From Sabethes cyaneus (lineage: Eukaryota > Arthropoda > Insecta > Diptera > Culicidae), in NCBI RefSeq assembly GCF_943734655.1, contig NC_071355.1:29920964-29984963 (forward strand): DNA of 64,000 nt. Reading direction: 5' to 3'. Shown here in pieces: positions 11,445-21,000 of this stretch; position 1 is the stretch's first letter; every line of letters begins with the position of its first letter. Under the pieces are notes generated by a model. The model worked only from the letters and a program-made list of their open reading frames with translations. It was not told the origin of the DNA and did no database searches. The translations under genes were made by a program, and so were the position numbers.

Positions 11445-12145
11445 AAGCAATCGAGTTGAGTAGGCGAGTCGAGCAGTCGAATCAAGCAATCGAGTTAAGC
11501 AGTTGGGTCGAGCAGTTTACTCGAACACCTGAATCAAGCAGTCGAGTCGAGCAGCTTAATCGAGCAGTCCAGTCGAGCAGTTAAGTCGAACAGTTGAATA
11601 GAGCGGTTCAGTCGAGCAGTTGATTTAAGCAGTCTAGTCGAACATTTTAATCGAGCAGTTGAGTCTAGTAGTCCAGTCAAGCAGTCGAGTCGAGTAGTCC
11701 AGTCGAACAGTTTAATCGAGCAGTTCAGTCGAGTAACCCAGTCAAGCAGTTGAGTCGAGCAGTCCAGTCAAGCAGTTGAGTCAAGTAGTCCAGTCGAGCA
11801 GTGTAATCAAACACTTGAATCGAGCAGTTGAGTCGAGCGTCGTATCGAAGAGTTAAGTCAAGCAGTCGAGCAGTCTAGTCGAGCAAATGAATCAAGCTGT
11901 TAAGTCAAGCAGTCTGGTCGGGCAGTCGAATCGAACAGTCCACTCGAGCAGTTAAATCGAGCAATCAAGTCGATCTGTTCAATCAAGCAGTTGAGTGGAG
12001 CAGTCGAATCGAACAGTTCAGTCGAGCAGTTCAGTTAAGCAGTCCAGTCGAGCAATCAGATCCAGCAGTCTAATCGACCAGTCCAGTTGAGTATAGTCTA
12101 GTCAACCAGTTCAACAATCGAGCAGTCCAGCAGTCGACCAGTGAG
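11445..12145. repeat. Degenerate minisatellite of GTCGAGCA-type units
   Basis: About 700 bp made of irregular units around CAGTCGAGTCGAGCAGTT, with a base period near 10 bp and frequent 5-bp GTCGA/AATCGA/AGCAG variants. Units differ by substitutions and small indels, so it is not a simple microsatellite. It lies between the two convergent transposon genes. The boundaries fade gradually at both ends. Confidence 0.85.
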
Positions 12146-12195
12146 GTGACTGAGAATACAACCCATTGTCCCATTATCGGTAACTAGGATAACTA

Positions 12196-12542
12196 CTGTT
12201 TTACCTGACTCACTGCGAATATGCGTATTATTGAAATAAAACGTAACCATACGTTTTATTCGTTTATAACGCATGTTCAGTTAATATCGATAATAAACGA
12301 TTTTTTATAAGTTGTGCTTTTGTTATAGCATTTAATTTGTAAAAAGTTGCATAAATAACAATTCAGTTTCACAATACAATTATTGCGTACTACTCGCACT
12401 TGAAATATAACGTTTAAGTACGTTATTTTTAGTGATCAAAATTAACGATATTTTCGATACAAAGGCGATATTTTTCGAAACCTTTCGAACCAACACGATC
12501 CCGCGAATACAACGCATATTCGCAGTGAGTCAGGTAACACAG
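12196..12542. mobile_element. 347-bp MITE, copy 1
   Basis: The ends are near-perfect inverted repeats (CTGTTTTACCTGACTCACTG and its partner with one T/G difference), about 31 bp long, with TA on both sides (12194-12195 and 12543-12544). Non-coding, A/T-rich core. The decanucleotide GGTAACTAGG occurs just outside both ends (12179-12188 and 12545-12554), slightly offset on the left. Same orientation and length as copy 2 at 14269-14615; inverted relative to copy 3 at 16908-17253. Confidence 0.88.
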
Positions 12543-12779
12543 TAGGTAACTAGGTCTTATCACGTTATGTCAGAGACCCGGTTTTCGGTACAGATAAGCC
12601 TCTTAGATTTTATTTGGTATCAACTTCATGAAAATCTCATACTAAAAAAAAAAGAAAAATCTTTTCCCATTTTAAATTCCATTATTACTTGTACGCTAAT
12701 CTTGGGTCAATTTTGTGTTTTTCGACCAATTTATAAACCTTTGTTACGCGTCGTCACCTTTGTGTCAATGCGTCGAAAA

Positions 12780-13290
12780 CAAATATTGTAGGAGGAGGCT
12801 CCAGAGAAAGCAACGTTTGCCTCCCACGGACAGCGACTATTGACGGCGATGAACTGCAAGTGGTTGATGAATTCGTATATTTAGGATCTCCGGTCACAGC
12901 CGACAATAATACGAGTAAGGAGATCCAATGGCGCATTCCAGCTGGAAACCGAGCCTTTACTTTGCTTACTTTACGTTCGTGCACTTGTCTTGTTTGAACG
13001 AAAAGAATATTTGTGGCGGAATACAAACGGATAGCGGAGAGTGACGTGGGCCGGCCACGTCGCAAGAATGCTGGACGACTGTGCTGTGAAATCCGTTCTC
13101 TTCAAGAACCCTACCGGCACCAAGAATAAAGAGGCCCAACGTGCCAGATGGCTCGACCAGGTTGAAGCCGACGTGTGTGTCGAGACGCGCAACGAATTGG
13201 CGACGAGTAGCCCAGGACCGACTACAATGCAGAGGAATTCTTGATACGTCAAGAGCCACCCCGGCTCTTGGTTGGTAAAGTAGTACTAGG
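12780..13290 (+). mobile_element. RTE-like non-LTR retrotransposon 3' fragment
   Basis: The plus frame around 13041-13244 reads WAGHVARM..., then an Arg-rich RARWLDQVEADV block. This is the typical C-terminal tail of RTE-like polymerases, found in several other relics of this window. Upstream, 12790-12960 matches the preceding polymerase region in broken frames. There is no catalytic domain left. It was inserted into the ISL2EU-like transposon near the 3' end of the transposase gene. Confidence 0.6.
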
Positions 13291-13328
13291 ATAAAAAGTT
13301 ACATTGTATAAAATAATGATAATGTATG

Positions 13329-15413
13329 TCATTCTTTAATAAGATTATTTTGCACATTGCTTAAACCACACGCTATATTCACAAACAAATCTAGTTTTGA
13401 CACCAATTTTGCATCAACAGTGGCATGTGGTTTTAGTATAGCGAACTCCCTCAGTCTTCCTATTGCTCTTTCCACATGTATCCGTAGACTAGCAATCCTT
13501 TTGTTTTCAAGAACTTGTTGTTTGGACATCGTTTCACTAGCAATTGTACTAGGCGGTCTTACCAAAACACATTTATGTTTTCTCAGCTCATTTTCGACCT
13601 GTTTAAATCCGCGATCGGCCATCACCATTGTATGCGGAGTTAATCTTTCGAGAAATCCGCTCACCCTTACTAATTCTACATCCGAAATCCTTCCTCCAGC
13701 ACCTTTTGATACAAAGTTAATTGTACCGTCTGGCAAACAACCTATTAAATATTTAATGGTATTACATTTTTTATACATTGAATATGTCAATGTTTGATGA
13801 ACGGCTTGTGACGGTTTTTGAATCTGGATTTCGAAGCAGTCAATAATCGTGTTTACTGCTGCGTATCGGTGTTTAAAACTTCTTGGTAGGTTGTACTGAA
13901 TTTCTTCTAGTTCTGGCCAAATAATGAATTCTTCTAACGCTTCACTGAGTATATTTAGGTTTTCCGAAATAATTCGACTAACTGATGTGATACTTATAGA
14001 AAAGCAATCAGCCAACTGCCAATATGGCTCGTCACGTCTCACTTTTCTCAATATCAGAAAGAGGTCGCGTTCTGAAAGTTCCGTAGCATCCGATAAAATT
14101 TTCAATAAATGAACTGATTCTACATTAATTCCCATATATCTTTTCGGATTGTTCCTCATTGTTTCCATAGTAAATTCCAACTGAGTTTTTCTTTGTATGC
14201 TATTTGCGTTATACATGTGCAGAGATTCCGCTGATCCAGTAAAACGTGTAGATGTTGACGAGCGACTACTGTTTTACCTGACTCACTGCGAATATGCGTA
14301 TTATTGAAATAAAACGTAACCATACGTTTTATTCGTTTATAACGCATATGCAGTTAATATCGATAACAAACGATTTTTTATAAGTTGTGTTTTTGTTATT
14401 GCATTTAATTTGTAAAAAGTTACATAAATAACAATTCAGTTTCACAATACAATTATTGCGTACTACTGGCACTTGAAATATAACGTTTAAGTACGTTAAT
14501 TTTAGTGATCAAAATTAACGATATTTTCGATACAAGGGCGATATTTTTCGAAACCTTTCGAACCAACACGATCCCGCGAACACAACGCATATTCGCAGTG
14601 AGTCAGGTAACACAGTAGGAACATAGAGGCTATCTGGTTTGCAAGAGCCAAAAATGAAACTTTCCGATACCGAGACATCAACGTTTGAACCTGTAAACCC
14701 ATAAAATATGTTAAAGTTAAACGGAATATATTTTTATATTTATATCCTATTACTTCCTTGTCCAATAGAATTATCAGTTTCGTAATTTTGTTCTTTAATT
14801 ATACTGATTTGGTCGGCCACATGTAGAGGATCAGCAATCTCATATTCACAGGGCAATGCTATAAAAAATAACTTTTAATTATATGTTTCTTAAATATCAA
14901 TTGAAATATGTATACCGTGTAGCAATGATTTTGAACTTCCTTCAGCCGGTAGTGATATTTTAAATTCAATTTGAGTTTTTAAATCAAGGGTTTTGGTGTC
15001 TGCAACAATTGATGGAGCTGCATGACTCAGTTGTGGTAAAGAAAGGTTTGTTGAATGAAGAGGTAAGTTTTTGTGAGGTAACACGTCCTTTTTCAATTTC
15101 AGATATCGTCGGAAGCCATCGTGTTTTTTCTCGATGTCACTGTAATCGACGCAATCGTCTTCTAGCTAGGGAATGTAAACCATTATTAATTGATTGTTGA
15201 TCGTTTATGACAACGTATGATATACTTTATACTTACATTAAAATGCTTTTGACAGCAATACATTTGCTTGATTATTTTATTTGCTTGCATAAGTATTACC
15301 CACAATTCTCGCTTTCGAGTATCTAAAGGAACCGAAACAAATCTAAGCTCGAAATTATTGCTGGTCGATTTACAACCCAATACGCAGCACTTTTTCACTC
15401 GCTTTGTCGCCAT
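13329..15413 (-). pseudogene. THAP-domain DDE transposase, split by a MITE
   Basis: Exons 15413-15237, 15165-14916, 14858-14754 and 14690-13329, with GT-AG introns. The last exon is interrupted by the MITE at 14269-14615. Without the MITE and one TA copy the CDS is 1545 nt, exactly 515 codons including TGA. Residues about 9-95 form a THAP zinc finger: C10-x3-C14, then C54-x2-H57, followed by HF and a basic tail ending VLPHKNLP (compare the AVPT box). An HTH region like HTH_Tnp_4 covers about residues 265-310. A DDE_Tnp_4 catalytic triad can be placed at Asp345 (IDCFEI), Asp420 (MADRGF) and Glu468 (HVERAIGRLREF). The role would be binding the transposon ends and cutting; the MITE makes this copy inactive. 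It is convergent with the YqaJ gene of the same element. Confidence 0.85.
14269..14615. mobile_element. 347-bp MITE, copy 2, inside the transposase exon
   Basis: Same ends and length as copy 1, flanked by TA (14267-14268 and 14616-14617). It lies within coding exon 4 of the THAP-DDE gene and introduces foreign codons. Collapse of the duplicated TA restores the host reading frame, which directly supports a 2-bp TA target duplication for this family. Confidence 0.92.
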
Positions 15414-15891
15414 GGTTATTGTGTAAATAAATAAACTACTGATGCAGTTGATTCAAGAACCGTCAGCTGGCTTCTTCCTACTTTTTCTCGTCGAAAGAAA
15501 GAAGCGACTGTCAAACAATGTTTACATATGAAACGAAGAACAAACTATGCTGTGGATTTTGGCACATATATATTGGCGGCCGAGTAAAAAGGGCAGAACG
15601 ACTGGAAAGTTAATGATCACATTCGATTTCTTTACTAATGTTTCTTGCTACAAGAGTAAAGAGTAGCACAAGATTCCGTATAATGGTTTCCAGGTGGTGA
15701 AAATAGAAGAGGATGCTGGTGTAAAATGCGGGTAGTATGTTCGGGGAGCAATGGGTTAAAATATGCATATTTTTATTTTTTTAATTTTTACAATAGTTAG
15801 GGGCTCTATAAAAAAAAGTTTTATATAGGGATCATTTCCAGGAGTCAAAACCTAACATTTAAAGCAATAAAAAATTTTGACGGAAAACCTC

Positions 15892-16506
15892 TATTATTTG
15901 CAATTCTATTTTGCGCAGTTTTTATAACACGCAACTAAATACTCCTGAATATATGATTAAGATATAATCAAATATTGCAGTCGTCTATACTGCTTTATAA
16001 TTCACAGTCATGAATTGTATACGAAGACACGCACGACTGCAAAACAACTTATTGTTTACTTCGATTTGACATACTCTAATCATTATACAATTCCAATTTG
16101 AAATTGACATGAAAACGATTTAATGTGAACTTTCTATTACGATTTTGTGTTATCTGGGGGGGGGGGGGTCCACTGTATACAGACAACACGCGAACGATAT
16201 TTCCAGGTACCAGAAGGGACGTGAGAAAGCCACTCACAGTCCCTTTACTGGTACTCATTTATCTCACTTTTCAATACAGATGTTAAACATCCACCTTTTC
16301 GCGAACGTAATGACGGCTAGTGGGTACAACTTTTGGAAAGCGGTAGCATGCCTTTGCTAACTTTATTCAGGTCAATTTAATATTTCCAGCCTTGATTGTT
16401 GTTGTAGAACTTTCAAGCGTACGTGAGCGGAGTTTCCAAAAGCAAATAAACATTGTCTAAAAGTGTACCCACTAGCCACCATTAGGCGCGCGAAAAGCTC
16501 GATATA
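15892..16506. other. Intergenic, no gene seen
   Basis: A/T-rich. A run of ten G occurs near 16157. No coding feature is supported. Confidence 0.3.
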
Positions 16507-16651
16507 CAGTGGACCCCCGTTCGTTTGAACGATTCCTCATGCAAACTAACGGGGTTACTTTTTAATTTGAACAACTGGTAACCCGAAATATGCTGAAACC
16601 TGTGTGAACTGGCCGCCCTGATCTTTGTTATTGTTTTGGTGGTTTGTTTTA

Positions 16652-17456
16652 TACCCTAGACAGACATACAATTGTACCAGCGTTGTACGTGTACAGCGTT
16701 GTACACGTACAACGGAAGGGTGACAGACATACTGCTGTACGTTGTACGTGGTTGTGCTCATCACCGATAATCTCTAATTGCATGGTCTAAGCGTTGGTTT
16801 TTGTTCCTATTCACGAAATGTTAACACAAATTTCAAGATGCCGAGCGTTTAGCGTTAAATCTTTGCCAAAATCTTGCAAAATAATAATTAATTTAAAATT
16901 CTGCCTACTGTGTTACCTGACTCACTGCGCATAGCGTTGTATTCGCGGTATCGTGTTGGTTCGAAAGGTTTCGAAAAATATCGCTCTTGCATCGAAAATA
17001 TCGTTGATTTTGATCACTAAAAATAACGTACTTAAACGTTATATTGCAAGTGCTAGTAGTACGCAATAATTGTATTGTGAAACTGAATTGTTATTTATGC
17101 AACTTTTTACAAGTTAAATGCAATAACAAAAGCACAACTTATAAAAAATCGGTTGTTATCGATATTAGCTGCATATGCGTTATAAACGAATAAAACGCAT
17201 GGTGACGTTTTATTTCAATAACACGCATATTCGCAGTGAGTCAGGTAAAACAGTAGTTTTTGTTATCACAACTACCAGTCATTGGCGCTGCGCGCAGTAA
17301 AAATCGAGCAGTTGTAGCTTCGTACAACGGTGAAAGAGGTAGGTACAGAAACCACCGTTGTACCACTTTGCTTGCGTGATTCTATCGTTGTACACGGTGA
17401 CAGACATACAATTGTACAGGTACAACGCTGGTACAATTGTATGGCTGTCTAGGGTA
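16652..17456. mobile_element. Harbinger-like MITE, nested
   Basis: The ends are inverted repeats TACCCTAGACAGACATACAA and partner (one difference), running on through CAATTGTACCAGCGTTGTAC. GTTGTAC-type motifs recur inside. TTA is present on both sides (16649-16651 and 17457-17459). In the empty copy at 7856-8231 the corresponding site has a single TTA, so the 3-bp duplication is shown directly. A TTA/TAA duplication is characteristic of PIF/Harbinger elements. Core length is about 457 bp once the inner MITE is excluded. Confidence 0.85.
16908..17253. mobile_element. 347-bp family MITE, copy 3 (346 bp), inverted
   Basis: Ends CTGTGTTACCTGACTCACTG and partner, flanked by TA (16906-16907 and 17254-17255). 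It is the innermost element of the nest and hence the youngest insertion there. Inverted relative to copies 1 and 2. Confidence 0.88.
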
Positions 17457-17695
17457 TTAGTTGGCAGTTGCAAGTGCGAATATTGCATTTTCCGATCGGA
17501 TTTCTCTCTTAATCGTTAGGAAAACGAAATGTGAAACCGATTAAACACGCTAGGTCAGTACAAACGAATCGAACAAATGATGTCATGTTGAGAATGACAT
17601 TTGAACCATTTTTAATTTGCACGTCGTGCAAACCAACGGAGCTCAAATTAAAAAGTGTTCAGATTAAAAATGGTCAAACGAACGGGGGTCCACGG

Positions 17696-18003
17696 TATTT
17701 AAGTCGTGTGTTTTACCCAAGGTTTTACCCACAAGACTTTACCTACATTTTTTATTTTTACGTCTTGTTGGGTAGATACTTTTCTTGTGTATTTAGCGTG
17801 TAGCGCTTTGTCGACTTTCGGTTTGACAACTGTACGCGCAGTCCTCGAGCGGCAGCCATTTTAAGCTGAAAAAATCGTGTGCGTGTGTGAACGCAGAAGC
17901 CGTTCATTGTGCGGAAAATTTGCGATTTTCGATAGTTATATGCCATTTAATGGCTAAACGGTACTAAAAACGTAATTTTGAAGTGATTTAGAATCAGTGC
18001 AAG
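17696..18003 (+). promoter_or_regulatory. Presumed promoter/5' UTR of the SCAF8-like gene
   Basis: This 308-bp stretch separates the end of the nested MITE from the start codon at 18004. I see no TATA box; the GC content rises around 17815-17900. The assignment is by position only. Confidence 0.3.
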
Positions 18004-21000
18004 ATGGAAACAGTGCGAGTTTTTAATCAAGAGGTGAGAAAAAGCGCAAAAATGAAACTCCCTGATGATGCAGGCTGACCCCGAAAGGAAGGAGGAAAAA
18101 ATGGGTGTTCCGAGAAAATTGTCTCGAGTGCAGTGTGTTTGCGAAATAATGTTACATAAAATATAACTCTGGGTTGTATTGCAGTGATTAATGTCTGGAA
18201 TGTGGTGTTTTGTGTTTTGTTCTAGCTCTCGGGGCTGTACGAGTCGAAGCCGCCGATCTCGAAGGCCAAGATGGCCTCGATCACACGGAGTGCAATGAAG
18301 GCCATAAAGTTCTACAAACACGTCGTGCAGAGTGTGGAAAAGTTTATCTCCAAGTGCAAGGCGGAGTACAAGATTCCCGGTTTGTACGTGATAGATTCAA
18401 TCGTGCGCCAGTCGCGGCACCAGTTCGGTCCGGAGAAGGACGTTTTTGCGCCTCGCTTCGCCCGCAACATGGAGCAAACATTTGCGCACCTGTTTCGCTG
18501 TCCACCGGAAGATAAGGTAAGCTAGACGAGACCATCAGCTAGACGCAGGGGATTCTGTTAACAGTTTCATTGATATTAATGGTGATAGTGGTGTTGGTGT
18601 TGATTGTGGACTCTGGTACCGTTAGAGCTCGGTCGGTGAAGAAAGGGCTGCCAAATCGAATTAACAAACTCGTTTGATTTAGATTAGCACTCTAAGCACC
18701 AGTTATAACTTTGAGCTCTTTGAGTATTTACAAATTAACTTGGAAAGTATGTCTTGTACGAAGTGCTTGTTTTACAAAATTGGTAACTAATTTCGTATTC
18801 AAATTGACACGGACCCTAGTTGATGGACGGACTCATTCTTAAATTTCTTATAACATTTTAGTTGATTGCTGGAGAAAAAATTTATGACGGTAGAATAATA
18901 TTAATGAAAGTACTTTTAAAAGAAGAATTTGTTTTATCATCAAATGTCTTTCTCGAAAGCCGCAAACAACCTTTCAGGCCTACTCAAACGTCAGTAAATC
19001 TAGGAAAACGGAAAGACCAAAATAGAAATCACTTTGAAAAGGTGCTATACGTTCCGAAAATTTCCAAACTGCCTTCAGCTGTTTTTGTCAACTTATTCTA
19101 TCGTTATTCTTATTCAATGGCGGTCCTTATCGCTTCGCTAAAGAAGTTTTGTTAATTTCTCTGAGAAAAAAAACTGAGCGCTTCGGTAATAAACTGCTGG
19201 ATATACAATTCACTGTTAGTAATCCCGGAAGTTCTCTTGGACGATTACCTGTCAGAGAACAGCATTGCTTGTTTGACAGCGAAAAAAAATTTGTTATCAG
19301 GACCAATTGCAGTAGTTAAATATTTGAATAAACAATCTATCATTTGACTGGCTTCGAAGACAACTCCTCTATTACTATAGTACTAGACACGTTGTTGGTA
19401 CGGCGCAGGCAATCAACGCCAAAACTAAAAGTTAAGTTAGGAGGTTGGAGGAATTGAACTTAAAATCATTGCGTATAAAACCAAATATATGTTAAATAGA
19501 AACCCGCTTGTCTATCGACCTATCTTACCATTGGTAATTCAACATAGAAATAAAACCCCATCTAAGCGACATCCCCATGTGGTGGAACCCCACTGCTGGT
19601 GTGCCCCAAGGCTCAGTTCTCGAACCGATGCTTTTCTGCAGTTACATAAACGGTATTACGATGGTTTTCAAGTTTTGTTCTATTCAGATGTACGTTAATG
19701 ATCTTCAACTGTATATCGGATGTCTTGGTTTCTGCTCACTAGAAATTACCACGATTACTACGGACCTCGAGATAGTTTCACAGTGGTAACGACGTAACGG
19801 GCTCGTAATTAATCTTACTAGTAGCCAAGCGTTGTTTGCAACAAGTCGGCGTAGACGAGTAAATGGATCTGTGCCATCAACAACCGCGCGGAGATTTATG
19901 CAGAACTACGAACTCTATAGTCCTGTCTCGCTGACACTATTTAAGTTTCTGATCCTGCTGCACGAATAAAAAGGAGATGTATTCCATGTTCGCCTCACTG
20001 AAGCTCGTTCGATAGTCTCGATAGTGTGAGCCATCCGCAAAAGAACCTATTGGGATATCCTCTATAAGTTTTTTACGCATACCGTTCCTGTATTTTTCTG
20101 AGAAATCTAGTAACTTGTCAAATCCCAGTCGTTCTGTATCGAAAATTATTACAACCAAACCGTCGACGCTTGCAGAATTTGGTGATAGGTACCAGCAAAT
20201 AACACAGTGAACTATGCCAATTAGCTCTTCGTTCGAGGTGTCGACTTTTCTTTCATTCAAATCTCAGGATTTTGAAAGCCGGAATGTCGTCGTCAGCAGC
20301 ATAGAGCCGGAATAGCTCGTGCTGTTACAGGCAATCGTCTTCGTCTCCATTCAACGCGATCCTAGGTTATTCGTCGCCAATTTCCCAGTCATCTTGGAAG
20401 TCGTAAAAATCACTTTCGACCTGGGTGAGCCATCTTGCACGTTGAGAAGGGGGGCCGGTGGAATTGTTGCAGAGAACTGTTTTCATCGCATTGTCATTCG
20501 GCATCCTTACGACTTGTCCGGCCCACCGTTGCCTACCGAACCCAATTTCCCACTTAAAGGGGTTGTTGAATCTCCTTACTAGTGTTGTTGTCCGCGGGTA
20601 CCAGCAATCCCAAATACACGAGTTCATCTGTCACTTCCAGTTCGTCGTCGTAAACGGTTACCGTCCGTGGGAAGCACGTTTTTGTTCCTTTGAGCGTTTG
20701 GTCAAGACACATTTATTGTTAGCCCGTCCTCTTAGACTCTGCCTTCAGTCTGGCGTAGATTGCCTCTGCCATCGCAAAGTTTCTGGCTATGAAATTAAAG
20801 TCATCTGCAAAGCCTAGAAGTTGGTTACCCTTGGTTAAAATCGTGCTTCTCGTTTCAATGACCGCTTGTCGGATCGCTCCCTCAAGAGTGATATTGAAAA
20901 GCATACAGAATAAGCCATCACCTTGTCTCGAGTCTCGCCGCGTCTCAAAGGAACTCGAGAGTGTCTCCGAGATGCGCACAAAACAATGTAGCTTTGATCG

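Larger units (their letters stand above)
8371..15891. mobile_element. ISL2EU-like DNA transposon, two genes, 7.5 kb
   Basis: It is bounded by the inverted repeats GAGGTTTTCCGTCAAA (8371-8386) and its reverse complement (15876-15891). Each is flanked outside by TA (8369-8370 and 15892-15893), consistent with a 2-bp target duplication. It carries two convergent intron-containing genes: a SWIM/YqaJ exonuclease (+, about 8789-10875) and a THAP-DDE transposase (-, 15413-13329). A transposase paired with a YqaJ nuclease is the hallmark I associate with ISL2EU (IS4EU) elements; the family name is therefore an inference. Later insertions inside it are a 219-bp MITE (9194-9412), two copies of a 347-bp MITE (12196-12542 and 14269-14615) and a non-LTR 3' fragment (about 12780-13290). 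Both genes are broken, so this copy is immobile on its own. Confidence 0.75.
16507..17695. mobile_element. Pogo-like MITE, inverted copy with nested insertions
   Basis: Ends CAGTGGACCCCCGTTCGTTT (16507) and its inverted partner ending at 17695, flanked by TA (16505-16506 and 17696-17697). It matches the element at 7856-8231 in reverse orientation. The match is interrupted at 16652-17456 by a second element, which is itself interrupted at 16908-17253. The right end is 308 bp upstream of the SCAF8-like start codon. Confidence 0.88.

Noticed and set aside
11445..12145. Possible CRISPR-like array
   Set aside because: Units are short, irregular and contiguous without spacers, and the context is an insect nuclear genome.
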